The notes under the pieces were generated by a model. It ran no database searches and was not told where the DNA came from. It was given only the letters and a program-made list of their open reading frames with translations. Below, one piece after another: positions 45,846 to 55,359 of a DNA stretch of 64,000 bases. The number at the start of each line of letters is the position of its first letter. Within the stretch, counting starts at the first letter, position 1. Source of the stretch: Streptomyces sp. NBC_00271 (lineage in GTDB: Bacteria > Actinomycetota > Actinomycetes > Streptomycetales > Streptomycetaceae); contig NZ_CP108070.1 in assembly GCF_036178845.1 (NCBI RefSeq), forward strand, positions 7,564,001 to 7,628,000, given 5' to 3'. Position numbers and translations under genes: made by a program.

Positions 45846-47441
45846 ATGGACGTATTGCCACTGCTGTTGCTGGTCGCGGGGAGCGCCGCGGTCGCCGGGC
45901 TGGCCCGTCGCACCCCGGTGCCGGCGCCGCTGTTGCTCGTTGCGGCGGGCCTGGTCGTCTCGTACATCCCTGGAGTGCCCGGATACGAACTCGACCCGGA
46001 GATCGTGCTCCCGCTGGTGCTGCCCCCGCTGCTGTACACGGCGGCCACCGACAGCTCGTACCTCGATCTCCGGGCACATCTGCGGCCCATCGCGCTGCTG
46101 TCGGTGGGGTACGTGCTCTTCGCGACGCTGGCCGTCGGCTGGGCCACCTATCTGCTCGTGCCGAGCCTGCCGCTGCCCGCGGCGCTGGTCTTCGGGGCGG
46201 TGGTGGCGCCGCCAGACGCGGTGGCGGCCACGGCGGTGGCGCGCCGGGTGGGGCTGCCCTCGCGGATCACCACGATCCTTCAGGGCGAGTCCCTGGTGAA
46301 CGACGCGACCGCGATCACCGCCTACAAGGTGGCCCTCGCCGCCGCGGTCGGCGAGGGCGCGACCTGGGCGGGCGGCGTCCGTGAGTTCCTGCTCGCGGCG
46401 GTCGGGGGTGTCGTCGTCGGTCTCGTCCTGATGGTTCCGATCCACTGGTTGCGCACGCACCTGAATGAGGCACTTCTCCAGAACACCCTCTCCTTGTTGA
46501 TCCCCTTCGTCGCCTACGGGATCGCCGAGAAGGTGCACGCCTCCGGAGTGCTCGCGGTGGTCGTCGTCGCGCTCTACCTCGGGCACCGTGCCTGGGAGGT
46601 GGACTTCGCGACCCGGCTCCAGGAGGAGGCGGTGTGGAAGATGGTCGCGTTCGTCCTGGAGTCGGCGGTGTTCGCCCTGATCGGACTCCAACTGCCGGTC
46701 GTCCTCAAGGGCCTCGGCCAGTACCAGGGAGCGCAGGCCGCCTGGTATGCGGTGGCCGTCTTCCTGGTCGTGGTCGCCGCCCGCTTCGTGTGGGTCTATC
46801 CCGCCACCTTCCTGCCCCGGATCCTGTCGGCGCGCGTCCGGGAGCGCGAGGGGGCCCCCACCTGGAAGGGCCCGTTCATCATCGGCTGGGCCGGCATGCG
46901 CGGGGTGGTCTCGCTCGCCATCGCCTTCTCCATCCCGCTCACCGTGCACGGTGGTGCCTCCTTCCCCGATCGCAACCTGCTCCTCTTCCTCACCTTCACC
47001 ACCGTGATCGGGACCCTGGTCGTCCAGGGGCTGACCCTGCCCCCTCTCATCCGCCTGCTGAAGCTGCCGGGGCGCGACGTCCAGGCCGAGACGCTCGCCG
47101 AGGCGAACGCCCAGGCGCAGGCGTCCCGGGTCGCCGAGGAGCGCCTCGACGAACTCCTCACCGACGAGCGCAACGCCCTGCCCCCGCCGCTCGCCGACCG
47201 GCTCCGCTCGGTCCTGGAACGCCGCCGCAACGCCGTCTGGGAACGGCTCGGCGCCGTCAACCCGGTGACCGGGGAGACCGCCGACGACACCTACCGCCGC
47301 CTGTCCCGCGAGATGATCAGCGCCGAACGCGAGATATTCGTGAAACTCCGCGACCACCGCTACATCGACGACGAAATGCTCCGCACGCTCCTGCGCAGAC
47401 TCGACCTGGAGGAGGCGGCGGCCTACCGGGAAGCGGCGTGA
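45846..47441 (+). CDS. Na+/H+ antiporter, CPA1/NhaP family
   Basis: 531 residues. The first ~400 form about 12 membrane helices with the CPA1 motif VVAPPDAVAATAVARRVGLP and LVNDATAITAYKVAL (ion-binding Asp residues), plus GWAGMRGVVSLAIA. A C-terminal cytoplasmic region (about 410-531) is helical and charged (AEANAQAQASRVAEERLDEL) and likely regulatory. It exports Na+ in exchange for H+. Location next to the osmotic sigma factor sigH fits a salt-stress role, but no shared promoter is seen. Confidence 0.92.
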   Translation: MDVLPLLLLVAGSAAVAGLARRTPVPAPLLLVAAGLVVSYIPGVPGYELDPEIVLPLVLPPLLYTAATDSSYLDLRAHLRPIALLSVGYVLFATLAVGWATYLLVPSLPLPAALVFGAVVAPPDAVAATAVARRVGLPSRITTILQGESLVNDATAITAYKVALAAAVGEGATWAGGVREFLLAAVGGVVVGLVLMVPIHWLRTHLNEALLQNTLSLLIPFVAYGIAEKVHASGVLAVVVVALYLGHRAWEVDFATRLQEEAVWKMVAFVLESAVFALIGLQLPVVLKGLGQYQGAQAAWYAVAVFLVVVAARFVWVYPATFLPRILSARVREREGAPTWKGPFIIGWAGMRGVVSLAIAFSIPLTVHGGASFPDRNLLLFLTFTTVIGTLVVQGLTLPPLIRLLKLPGRDVQAETLAEANAQAQASRVAEERLDELLTDERNALPPPLADRLRSVLERRRNAVWERLGAVNPVTGETADDTYRRLSREMISAEREIFVKLRDHRYIDDEMLRTLLRRLDLEEAAAYREAA

Positions 47442-47457
47442 GGCGCCGGACGAGGGC

Positions 47458-48432
47458 TCAGAACGGTGCCCCCGTGATCACCGCCGCCACCGTCGTCCCC
47501 TGTGTGAACGCCCCCTCCTCCACCAGGGTGACAAGTCCGTAGAGCATCTTGGCGACATAGAGACGTTCCACGGGCAGGCCGTGGCGCTGCTCGAAGTCCG
47601 CGGCGAAGGTGTCGAGTTCGGGCGAGGTGCGGGCGTAGCCGCCGAAGTGGAAGCGGTCGTCCAGTGACCAGGCGCCGCGCAGGCCGCCGAAGGCGGCTTC
47701 CTGGAGAGCGCTTATGTCACTCCTCAGGAAGCCGCCCTTGAGGACGGGGATCCCCAGGGCCCGCTGGTCGGGGGCGATGCCGGCGGCCAGGCCGGCGAGA
47801 GTGCCGCCGGTGCCGCAGGCCAGGGCGGCCACGTCGACACCATCATGGCCCCGCAGCTCCGCGCCGAGTTCCCGGCAGCCGCGTACGGCAAGGGAGTTGC
47901 TGCCGCCCTCCGGGACGACGTACGCGTCCTCGGCGTCCACCGAGCGCAGCAGGGCGGCCAGCGTCTCCGGTTCGCTCTTGCGGCGATACGTCGATCTGTC
48001 GACGAAGTGCAGTCGCATGCCGTCGGCCGCGCAGCGGGTCAGGGAGGGGTTGAGAGGGCGGTCGGCCAGCTCCTGGCCGCGGACCACCCCCACGGTCGTC
48101 AGCCCGAGGAGGCGGCCCGCGGCGGCGGTGGCGCGCAGATGGTTGGAGTACGCACCGCCGAACGTGACCACCGTGCGGCCCGCCGCCGCGCGGAGGTTCG
48201 GGGCGAGCTTGCGCCACTTGTTGCCGATCAGCTCCGGGTGGATCAGATCGTCCCGCTTGAGCAGCAGCCGCACGCCATGGCGTGTGAAGCGCTCGTCCGT
48301 GACCTGACACAGCGGCGAGGGCAGCCTCGGCCGCAGAACGGTCGGGTCGAGCGCTTCGGGGACGTCCGGAGTGGCCGGGGTGGTCGGGCCGTCCGGGGTT
48401 GCGGGGCTGGGCACCCCACCATTGTCGGACAC
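47458..48432 (-). CDS. PLP-dependent ACC deaminase / D-cysteine desulfhydrase family enzyme
   Basis: A 324-residue fold-type II PLP enzyme. The Schiff-base Lys lies in LIGNKWRKL, the Asn/Ser motif is FGGAYSNHLRATAAA, and the phosphate loop is ACGTGGTLAGLAAG. The first ~30 residues are Pro/Thr-rich and the true start may be further in. The family includes 1-aminocyclopropane-1-carboxylate deaminase and D-cysteine desulfhydrase, and I cannot separate them from sequence. It is convergent with the antiporter (16-base gap). Confidence 0.85.
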   Translation of the reverse strand: MSDNGGVPSPATPDGPTTPATPDVPEALDPTVLRPRLPSPLCQVTDERFTRHGVRLLLKRDDLIHPELIGNKWRKLAPNLRAAAGRTVVTFGGAYSNHLRATAAAGRLLGLTTVGVVRGQELADRPLNPSLTRCAADGMRLHFVDRSTYRRKSEPETLAALLRSVDAEDAYVVPEGGSNSLAVRGCRELGAELRGHDGVDVAALACGTGGTLAGLAAGIAPDQRALGIPVLKGGFLRSDISALQEAAFGGLRGAWSLDDRFHFGGYARTSPELDTFAADFEQRHGLPVERLYVAKMLYGLVTLVEEGAFTQGTTVAAVITGAPF

Positions 48433-48469
48433 CTGTCCGGTATGCGGGCGGCCACCCCGTGTCCGTCCG

Positions 48470-49060
48470 TCACTTGAGGCGGTCGCGGACCCGCTCTCTC
48501 ATCGAGGCCATCGTGAAGCCGCGCGGGTCGACCTTGCCCGGCTGCCACTCCAGGTGGCCGATGACCGAGCGCTCCGTCCAGCCGTGGTGGCGGCAGATCG
48601 CGGCCGCGACCTTCTCGATGGCCTCCAGCTGCACCTCGGGCCACGGATCCTTCCCGTCGCCGAGGTTCTCGCACTCGAAGCCGTAGAAGTGGCGGTTGCC
48701 GTCCGTGTCCGCCTCGTTGTCCGGCGGGAGCGCCTTCTCCGCGATCACGGCGCGCAGCACGTCGTCGTCACCCAGGCCCGCGTGGTTGGCCCGGCCGTAG
48801 CCCACGAGGTGCAGGACACCGTCCTTGGTGATGACGCCGTGGCACAGCGGACCGGGCAGGTCCGGGCGGCCCGCACGGCAGATCCCGACGGTGTGCTCGC
48901 TGCCCGACGTCACCGAGTGGTGGATCATCACGCCGTGCACCGGACCCCAGGGCCCCTTGTGATTGCGGTTGTGATGCTCCCAGTCGCCGACCTCGACGAC
49001 GGTGACGCCTTCCTCCCTGAGCCGGTTCAGGAAACCGCCCGCGGACATGGGTGGGGCCAT
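48470..49060 (-). CDS. N-acetylmuramoyl-L-alanine amidase (Amidase_2/PGRP fold)
   Basis: A 196-residue protein whose zinc ligands fit the amidase_2 fold: His in VMIHHSVTSG, the second His in ICRHHGW/VIGHLEWQPGKVDP, with the catalytic Lys of PGKxDP. It begins MAPPMSAGGFLNRLREEG and shows no signal peptide. It therefore looks like a domesticated phage-type endolysin or a non-classically exported enzyme. No other phage gene is nearby. It cuts the amide bond between muramic acid and the peptide stem. Confidence 0.85.
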   Translation of the reverse strand: MAPPMSAGGFLNRLREEGVTVVEVGDWEHHNRNHKGPWGPVHGVMIHHSVTSGSEHTVGICRAGRPDLPGPLCHGVITKDGVLHLVGYGRANHAGLGDDDVLRAVIAEKALPPDNEADTDGNRHFYGFECENLGDGKDPWPEVQLEAIEKVAAAICRHHGWTERSVIGHLEWQPGKVDPRGFTMASMRERVRDRLK

Positions 49061-49241
49061 GACCGCCTCCTTCGCACTGCGCGGCGGCCACCGGTCGCGG
49101 CCGTCTCGTACCGCAGCTTGTACCCGGAACCCGGGGCTCCGGCCCAGCCGTTCGTACGGCGTGCGAGTCGATCCGGTCAGAGGCGTGGGCGCGTCTGACC
49201 AGCGCGTTCACGGCGCGTTCGCGGTGCGTCCGCGAGGCCCG

Positions 49242-49475
49242 TCAGGAGTGCAGGAACGCGTCCCCGTTCACCGCGATGTGGCTCTCCAGCGCCTGCAGGG
49301 CCTGCTGGGTCGCCTCGGGGGAGCCGCTGCCGCGCCGCTCCGCGTAGTACGCCGCGCCCAGTTTCTTCAGGAGGTCGCCACCCGCACGCTGCGCCTGCAC
49401 CTCGTCGATCTTCTGCTTGCCCTGCGTGAGCCCTCGCTGCGCCTGTTCCTTGGCACGGTCCAGGAAGCCTGCCAT
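49242..49475 (-). CDS. Small conserved hypothetical protein
   Basis: 77 residues, soluble and helical: AGFLDRAKEQAQRGLTQGKQKIDEVQAQ followed by AYYAERRGSGSPEATQQALQALESH. It looks like a short coiled-coil plus helical hairpin, common in Streptomyces. It lies upstream of, and divergent from, the encapsulin gene. GGAGACGGCA precedes the ATG. The function is unknown. Confidence 0.78.
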   Translation of the reverse strand: MAGFLDRAKEQAQRGLTQGKQKIDEVQAQRAGGDLLKKLGAAYYAERRGSGSPEATQQALQALESHIAVNGDAFLHS

Positions 49476-49552
49476 TGCCGTCTCCTTCGTCGTCCGTCAC
49501 CGCGTCAAACGGTTGGCCTGATCTCGGAGTTCCCGCCCGCAACGGCTCCGCG

Positions 49553-49613
49553 CTGTTCGAAGGCGACGCCTCCGGCTGTTCGAGGACGACGCCTCCGGCT
49601 GTTCGATCGATCG
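49553..49613. promoter_or_regulatory. Three 23-bp direct repeats upstream of the encapsulin gene
   Basis: CTGTTCGA occurs at 49553-49560, 49576-49583 and 49599-49606, exactly 23 bases apart. The segment GACGCCTCCGGCTGTTCGA is identical in the last two units. They end in the palindrome TCGATCGATCGA. They lie 135-190 bases before the encapsulin start and look like a multi-site operator. Confidence 0.6.
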
Positions 49614-49740
49614 ACAAAAGCGGACCCTCTGCCCAATCCAACCGTGATCCATTCCCCCTCATTCGTGTAATAGCACCGGCACGCTCCGTGATGGAAGGCT
49701 GGTCGGCGCAGATCAGTGCACGACCGGGAGGGCAATTTTC

Positions 49741-51147
49741 ATGTCGGTAGGCGAAGAGGTCCGTGCGGGTCAGGGCAAGCCGCAGCAGAGTCTCGGCACA
49801 TCCGCCGCGCGGAACCTGGCCACCACCACCAAGTCCGCGCCCCAGATGCAGGAGATCAGCTCACGGTGGCTGCTGCGCATGCTTCCGTGGGTGAACGTGC
49901 AGGGTGGCACGTACCGCGTGAACCGGCGGCTCAGCTACTCCGTGGGCGACGGCCGCGTGACGTTCGTGAAGACCGGTGACCGTGTGCAGGTCATCCCCGC
50001 GGAGCTCGGCGAGCTGTCCGTGCTCCGCTCGTTCGAGGATCAGGAGGTGCTCGGCGAGCTCGCCCAGCGGTGCCAGCAGCGGGAGTTCGTACCGGGCGAA
50101 GTGCTCGCCTCGTTCGGCAGCCCGTCCGACGAGGTGTTCCTGCTCGCGCACGGCAGGGTGGAGAAGATCGGTACCGGCCCGTACGGCGACGACGCGGTCC
50201 TCGGCGTCCTCGCCGACGGCGCGTACTTCGGCGAGCAGGCGCTCATCGACCCGGACGCCATCTGGGAGTACACGGCCCGCGCCGTCACCGCGGTCACCGT
50301 GCTCGCGTTGCCCCGCCAGGACCTCGAGCAGGTCGCCGAGCGCTCCGAATCCCTGCGCGAGCACCTCACGTCGCTGCGCGCGATTCCGGAGCAGCGCACC
50401 AACAAGTACGGCGAGAAGGAGATCGACCTCGCGGCCGGCCACACAGGGGAGCAGGACATCCCCGGCACCTTCGTGGACTACGAGGCCGCGCCGCGCGAGT
50501 ACGAACTGAGCATCGCCCAGACCGTGCTGCGCCTGCACACGCGCGTGGCCGATCTCTACAACCAGCCGATGAACCAGACGGAGCAGCAGCTCCGCCTCAC
50601 CGTCGAGGCGCTGAAGGAGCGCCAGGAGCACGAGCTCATCAACAACCGGGAGTTCGGACTGCTCAACAACTGCGAGTACGACCAGCGGCTCCAGCCGCAC
50701 GACGGCGTACCCAGCCCCGACGACCTGGACGAGCTGCTCAGCCGCCGGCGTGGCACCAAGCTGTTCCTCGCCCACCCGCGCGCGATCTCCGCGTTCGGCC
50801 GCGAGTGCAACAAGCGCGGACTGGTCCCCGAGAGCGTCGAGATCGCGGGCAACCGCGTCCCGACCTGGCGCGGTGTGCCGCTGTTCCCGTGCAACAAGAT
50901 CCCCGTCAGCGACACCCGTACGACCTCGATCATCGCCATGCGTACCGGCGAGGCCGAGCAGGGTGTCATCGGCCTCCAGCAGGCGGGCATCCCGGACGAG
51001 ATCGAGCCGAGCCTGTCGGTGCGCTTCATGGGCATCAACGAACAGGCGATCATCTCCTACCTGGTGACGGCGTACTACTCGGCGGCGGTTCTCGTGCCGG
51101 ACGCCCTCGGCATCCTGGAGAACGTCGAGATCGGCCGCTGGCGGTGA
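49741..51147 (+). CDS. eshA: Family 2B encapsulin shell protein with cyclic-nucleotide-binding domain (EshA type)
   Basis: 468 residues, the size of Streptomyces griseus EshA. An N-arm (about 1-60) precedes an HK97-type shell fold interrupted by a cNMP-binding domain (about 95-215: [44 protein letters not shown]). The shell region resumes with [40 protein letters not shown] and the end [16 protein letters not shown]. Such proteins assemble into ~30-nm compartments holding isoprenoid enzymes. GGGAGG precedes the ATG. It overlaps the next gene (GTGA). Confidence 0.93.
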   Translation: MSVGEEVRAGQGKPQQSLGTSAARNLATTTKSAPQMQEISSRWLLRMLPWVNVQGGTYRVNRRLSYSVGDGRVTFVKTGDRVQVIPAELGELSVLRSFEDQEVLGELAQRCQQREFVPGEVLASFGSPSDEVFLLAHGRVEKIGTGPYGDDAVLGVLADGAYFGEQALIDPDAIWEYTARAVTAVTVLALPRQDLEQVAERSESLREHLTSLRAIPEQRTNKYGEKEIDLAAGHTGEQDIPGTFVDYEAAPREYELSIAQTVLRLHTRVADLYNQPMNQTEQQLRLTVEALKERQEHELINNREFGLLNNCEYDQRLQPHDGVPSPDDLDELLSRRRGTKLFLAHPRAISAFGRECNKRGLVPESVEIAGNRVPTWRGVPLFPCNKIPVSDTRTTSIIAMRTGEAEQGVIGLQQAGIPDEIEPSLSVRFMGINEQAIISYLVTAYYSAAVLVPDALGILENVEIGRWR

Positions 51148-52346
51148 CCTTCCCGACGCCGGCCGCCGTGTTTCCGCCCGATCAGGCGGGAACACCGGGG
51201 GCGAGGCGGAGTCCGGCCGAGACCCTGGACAGGCGGGGCCTCATCGGCAAGCCCATGGAGGGCGGGCCCTTGGACGACGGTGCCGCGGACGGGAGGCCCA
51301 TGGATCGGCAGGTCGCGCCCGGCTCGCTGGACGGACAGGAGGCGGCGGGCATCCTGGAGTACGCCCGGGCGTCCGTCGACCCCGAGCTGCGCAGGGCTGT
51401 CGACTCGCTGCCGGGATCCATGCGCCGGATCGCGCTCTACCACTTCGGCTGGGAGCACGCGGACGGCACCCCGGCGGCGGGCAACGCGGGCAAGGCGATC
51501 CGCCCGGCCCTGGTGCTCACCGCCACGGGAGCGCTCGGCGGTCAGCACGCGGCCGCCGTACAGGCGGCGGCCGCCGTGGAGTTGATCCACAACTTCACGC
51601 TGTTGCACGACGACGTCATGGACCGGGACACCACCCGCAGACACCGCCCCACCGCGTGGACCGTGTTCGGCGACGCCGACGCGATCCTCGCCGGGGACGC
51701 CATGCAGGCGCTCGCCCAGCGGCTGCTCGCCGAGGACTCGCACCCGGCGTCCGGGGCCGCCGCCGCCCGGCTCGCGTCCTGCGTCGTCGAGCTGTGCGAG
51801 GGGCAGCACGCGGACACGGTCATGGAGAAGCGCGGACCCGCCGAGGTCACCCTCGACGAAGTGCTCGCCATGGCCGAGGCCAAGACCGGCGCGCTGCTCG
51901 GCTGCGCCTGCGCGCTCGGCGGGCTGTACGCGGGAGCGGACGAGGAGGACGTCGACGCGCTGGACGCGTTCGGCCGGGAGGCCGGGCTCGCCTTCCAGCT
52001 GATCGACGACGTGATCGGGATCTGGGGGGACCCGAGCCGCACCGGCAAGCCGGCCGGGGCGGACCTCATCGCCCGCAAGAAGTCCCTGCCCGTGGTCGCC
52101 GCGCTCGCCTCCGGCACCCCGGCGGCGACGGAGCTCGCAGAGCTGTACGGAGTTCCCTACGAGGAAGGGGAGCTGGAGCGCACGGTGCTGGCCGTCGAGC
52201 GGGCGGGCGGCCGTGACTGGGCGCAGCTCCAGGCGGCCGACCGGATGTCCCGGGCGATGCACGAGCTGTCCCGGGCGATCCCCGACCCGGAGGCGGCGGG
52301 CGGCCTCCTCGCACTCGCGGAGTTCGTGACGCGGCGCAGCAACTGA
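51144..52346 (+). CDS. Polyprenyl diphosphate synthase, likely encapsulin cargo
   Basis: 400 residues. Residues 1-75 are Pro/Gly/Asp/Arg-rich and probably disordered. The all-alpha isoprenyl synthase domain has [10 protein letters not shown], the first Asp-rich motif D156-DVMD, the second D288-DVIGIWGD, and ARKKSLPV. It condenses IPP with allylic diphosphates to GPP, FPP or GGPP. GTG 51144 overlaps the encapsulin stop, so both proteins are made together. The disordered N-terminus fits the cargo-loading tails known for family 2 encapsulins. Later ATGs (51255, 51300) are possible. Confidence 0.9.
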   Translation: MTFPTPAAVFPPDQAGTPGARRSPAETLDRRGLIGKPMEGGPLDDGAADGRPMDRQVAPGSLDGQEAAGILEYARASVDPELRRAVDSLPGSMRRIALYHFGWEHADGTPAAGNAGKAIRPALVLTATGALGGQHAAAVQAAAAVELIHNFTLLHDDVMDRDTTRRHRPTAWTVFGDADAILAGDAMQALAQRLLAEDSHPASGAAAARLASCVVELCEGQHADTVMEKRGPAEVTLDEVLAMAEAKTGALLGCACALGGLYAGADEEDVDALDAFGREAGLAFQLIDDVIGIWGDPSRTGKPAGADLIARKKSLPVVAALASGTPAATELAELYGVPYEEGELERTVLAVERAGGRDWAQLQAADRMSRAMHELSRAIPDPEAAGGLLALAEFVTRRSN

Positions 52347-52598
52347 CCCGTCCGAACCTTCGGATGATCCGTTCGACCTTTCAGAAGGGCGGTTGAAGAC
52401 CCCGGGGCCTCCGGGACCGTACGGCACCTGACCTCCGTACGGCACGGGGCTCCGGCCGGGGCGGGTCCCGCGCATCCCCACGGTGCGCGGGGCCCACCCC
52501 TCTCAGGCCCCGACAGCCCCGACAGGCCCGACGGACCCGGCAGGCCCTAGGCTGCAACAGCCGTACGATCAGCGGCGGTTGAGGCGAGAGGGTGGGAC

Positions 52599-53210
52599 AT
52601 GGGCGTGGTGATCCGGACGGCGGACGAGGGCGACCAGGAGCTGGTCACCCGGCTGCTCGACGAGGCGTTCCAGGACGACCCGGTGAGTGTCTGGGTCTTT
52701 CCGGACGCGGCGCACCGACGTGCCAAGCACCCCGGCCTGATGGGGATGTTCACCGAGATCGTGCTCGCCGAGGGCCGCATCGACGTCACGGAGGACGGCA
52801 CGGCGTGCGCGCTGTGGCTGTCCGTGCCCGCCGACGCCGGCCACGCCGACGACGAGGACGACGGTCCCGTACGGCTGCGTGAGGCCGTCGACCCGGACAA
52901 CGAGCGGGTCGAGCTGATAGGCCGCCTGACGGCCGGGATCCACCCCGCGGGCCGCGCCCACGAGTACCTGTGGATGATCGGCGTGGCGCCGGGGCGCCAG
53001 GGCGAGGGCCTCGGCACCGCGCTCGTCCGGTCGGTTCTCGACCGCTGCGACCGCGAGGGCCTGCCCGCCTATCTGGAGGCGAGCAACGCCGACAGCCGCA
53101 GGCTCTACGAACGTCTCGGCTTCGACATCACGGGGCGCCCTCTCGACCTGCCGGACGGTCCGCGGATGTGGCCGATGTGGCGCGAGCCGCAGCCCGGGCG
53201 GGGGGCCTGA
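52599..53210 (+). CDS. GNAT-family N-acetyltransferase
   Basis: A 203-residue acetyltransferase. The CoA-binding motif A is WMIGVAPGRQGEGLGTALV (about 128-146), followed by motif B EASNADSRRLYERLGFDITG. The N-terminal half carries an acidic insert (AGHADDEDDGP). The substrate is unknown. It begins 252 bases after the polyprenyl synthase and is probably a separate transcript. Confidence 0.88.
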   Translation: MGVVIRTADEGDQELVTRLLDEAFQDDPVSVWVFPDAAHRRAKHPGLMGMFTEIVLAEGRIDVTEDGTACALWLSVPADAGHADDEDDGPVRLREAVDPDNERVELIGRLTAGIHPAGRAHEYLWMIGVAPGRQGEGLGTALVRSVLDRCDREGLPAYLEASNADSRRLYERLGFDITGRPLDLPDGPRMWPMWREPQPGRGA

Positions 53211-53368
53211 TCGGGCAGGTCGTAGGACAGCGGGCTCGGCATCTGTCTGTGCGGCGGTGTACGGCTCGCGGGGGCGCTGCTCGACGGGGCGCGTGCGTTC
53301 AAGAACGGCGTCTTCGTGCGGACGTACAGCAGGAAGCGCTGAAGCTTCTCCCGCCCTACCCTGAAAGC

Positions 53369-53665
53369 ATGGGCACCGATGAGCATGTCTGCCCCGCCTG
53401 CCGGCAGCCGGTCACCACCACCGTCGTGCGGCGCCACAAGACGCTGGGCGCGTTCGTTCCCGTATGGGGTCCCGGCCCCTGTCACAACCCCGAGTGCGAG
53501 GCGTACGTCGGCGAGCCCGGCGCCGCAGTCGGAGCAGGGTCCGGAGCCGGGGTCGGGGCCGTAGGCAGCGCGGGGTCCCGGTCCGTACCCGGGACCGGAG
53601 CCGAACCCGGCAGGGACACCGGGGAGCCCAGGGAGCATCCCGGGGAGTCCGTCGCGGAGAAATGA
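53369..53665 (+). CDS. Small zinc-ribbon protein with low-complexity tail
   Basis: 98 residues. The first 50 form a probable zinc site with CPAC and CHNPEC (Cys 8, 11, 41 and 46, approximately). The rest is Gly/Ala/Ser/Pro repeats (GAGSGAGVGAVGSAG). It is conserved in Streptomyces without a known role. It lies 21 bases before the YCII gene and may be coexpressed. Confidence 0.7.
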   Translation: MGTDEHVCPACRQPVTTTVVRRHKTLGAFVPVWGPGPCHNPECEAYVGEPGAAVGAGSGAGVGAVGSAGSRSVPGTGAEPGRDTGEPREHPGESVAEK

Positions 53666-53686
53666 GGAAGCCGAGGGAGCCGACTC

Positions 53687-54100
53687 ATGAAGTACCTGGT
53701 GATGGTGCAGGGCGCGCAGGCGGACTACGAGGGCATGCGGGGCAAGGGCTCCGCGCACGCCCCGGCCTGGAGTGAGCAGGAGCTGCAGGCGATGTACGCG
53801 TACATGGGCGCGATCAGCGACGACCTCTCGAAGTCCGGTGAGCTCGTCGACGGGCAGGGGCTGGCCGAACCGGCACAGACCCGCCTGGTCACGGCCGGGC
53901 AGGACGGGAAGGCCGTCGTCACCGACGGGCCGTACAGCGAGACCAGGGAGCTGATCGCCGGCTACTGGGTACTGGAGTGCGAGAGCCTGGAGCGGGTCAC
54001 CGAGATCGCCGAGCGCGTCACCCGCTGCCCCGGCCCCGAGGGTGCCACGAACTACCCGGTGGTCATCCGCCCCATCCTGGACGGCGCCGGAGACATCTGA
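53687..54100 (+). CDS. YCII-related (DGPF-domain) protein
   Basis: A 137-residue protein with the dimeric alpha/beta-barrel YCII fold. It has MKYLVMVQG at the start, the VVTDGPYSETRELIAGYWVLE signature (DGPF/Y motif, about 78-99), and a C-terminal VVIRPIL strand. These domains often accompany SigJ/ECF sigma factors or act as small-molecule lyases; no sigma gene is adjacent. GAGGAAGCCG precedes the ATG. Confidence 0.87.
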   Translation: MKYLVMVQGAQADYEGMRGKGSAHAPAWSEQELQAMYAYMGAISDDLSKSGELVDGQGLAEPAQTRLVTAGQDGKAVVTDGPYSETRELIAGYWVLECESLERVTEIAERVTRCPGPEGATNYPVVIRPILDGAGDI

Positions 54101-54178
54101 GCGGGATGCGCCCGCGGTCTCCCCGAGCGGCGCCGATTGGAGACACGGGCGGCCCGGCCGAGGCCGTAGCGTGTCGGC

Positions 54179-54511
54179 ATGTCCGAACCCCTGTTGCACC
54201 TCACCGAGCGCTCCCTGTGGGACGCGGCGCGCGCGTCCGGCGCGTACGAGATGTCCACCCGTGGCCGCACCCTCCAGGAGGAGGGCTTCATCCACTGCTC
54301 GCTGCGGCACCAGGTCCCCGGGGTCGCCTCCTTCCTGTACGGCGGGTACGACGGCCCCGACGAGCTGGTGCTCCTGGTCATCGATCCCGAACGGCTGGAC
54401 GTGCCGCTGCGCTACGAGGCGGTCAAGCCCGGGGGAGAGGAGTTCCCGCACGTCTACGGGCCGATTCCGGTGGCGGCCGTGGTGGACGTGGAGGTGTGGG
54501 AGTCCGCGTAG
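54179..54511 (+). CDS. DUF952 family protein
   Basis: A 110-residue DUF952 protein. LLHLTERSLWDAARASGAY starts the domain, GFIHCSLRHQVPGVASF contains the conserved Phe-Ile-His-Cys-Ser, and FPHVYGPIPVAAVV ends it. The fold resembles ADP-ribosyltransferase-like or RNA 2'-phosphotransferase folds in some analyses; the function is unknown. Compact gene order with the preceding YCII gene. Confidence 0.88.
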   Translation: MSEPLLHLTERSLWDAARASGAYEMSTRGRTLQEEGFIHCSLRHQVPGVASFLYGGYDGPDELVLLVIDPERLDVPLRYEAVKPGGEEFPHVYGPIPVAAVVDVEVWESA

Positions 54512-54581
54512 GGCTGTCCGCCTCGGGCCGTCCGCTTCGGGCCGTCCGCCTCGAGCCGTCCGCTTCGGGTCGTTCTTCGGA

Positions 54582-55340
54582 TCAGGCCGGGGCCGGGAGG
54601 CTGCCCGTCGCCGGGTCCCGGCCGGTCAGGCAGTACGTGCCGCCGACCGGGTCCCGCATGACGGCCCAGCGGGCGCCGTGACCGACGAGCACGGCTCCGA
54701 GCCGCTCGTGGTCGGCGCGTACCGCCTCGATGTCCGAGCAGGCGATGTCGAGGTGGGCGGCGGCGGGGCGGGCGGTGTCGAGGCGTTGCAGGAGGATGCG
54801 GAAGGGGAGCCCGGCGGGCGGCCTGAGCAGGTGGAACTCCGGGAGCGCGCCGGGGTGCGACTCCCATCCGGTCAGGGCGCTCCAGAAGGCGACTTCGGCC
54901 TCGAAGCGGGTGGGCGCCACGTCCAGGCACACCTGGTCGAGGCGGCTGGTGGCGCCGGTGGGGCCCGGAACGACCGCAGGCCGCGCCGACTCGCCGTGCC
55001 AACGGACCGCGCAGAACGGCTGACCACCGGGGGAGCGCAGGACGACCAGGTCCTCTTCGGTGGTGACGAGCTCGGCGCCAAGCCGCCGGGCCGACTCCGC
55101 CAGCGCCGGTACGTCCTCGACGGCGAGGTCGAGATGGGCGCCGCCGTCGCCCGCGTCGACGCCCTGCGCCTTGACGCAGGCGTCGGTGCCGTCGGGCAGC
55201 AGCGTCACGAACTCGCCCTGCTCACCGCGCGGTTCGGACAGCTTCGTCGCCGTGACCGCGGTCCAGAAGCCGCAGGCGCGATCGAAGTCCTTCATGGGCC
55301 GGTCGACGAAGGCGTAGGTCCATCGAATGAGGTCAGCCAT
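54582..55340 (-). CDS. Two-domain VOC (glyoxalase-like) protein
   Basis: A 252-residue tandem of two vicinal-oxygen-chelate domains: about 1-120 (WTYAFVDRPMKDFDRACGFWTAV) and 130-252 (LDQVCLDVAPTRFEAEVAFWSALTGWESHP). Metal-ligand positions are only partly kept (HLDLAVED; HLDIACSD). It may be an inactive binding protein or an antibiotic-sequestering type. It is 19 bases downstream of the ATP-grasp gene and likely in its operon. Confidence 0.83.
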   Translation of the reverse strand: MADLIRWTYAFVDRPMKDFDRACGFWTAVTATKLSEPRGEQGEFVTLLPDGTDACVKAQGVDAGDGGAHLDLAVEDVPALAESARRLGAELVTTEEDLVVLRSPGGQPFCAVRWHGESARPAVVPGPTGATSRLDQVCLDVAPTRFEAEVAFWSALTGWESHPGALPEFHLLRPPAGLPFRILLQRLDTARPAAAHLDIACSDIEAVRADHERLGAVLVGHGARWAVMRDPVGGTYCLTGRDPATGSLPAPA

Positions 55341-55359
55341 GGGCCGTTACCGCTCCCTC

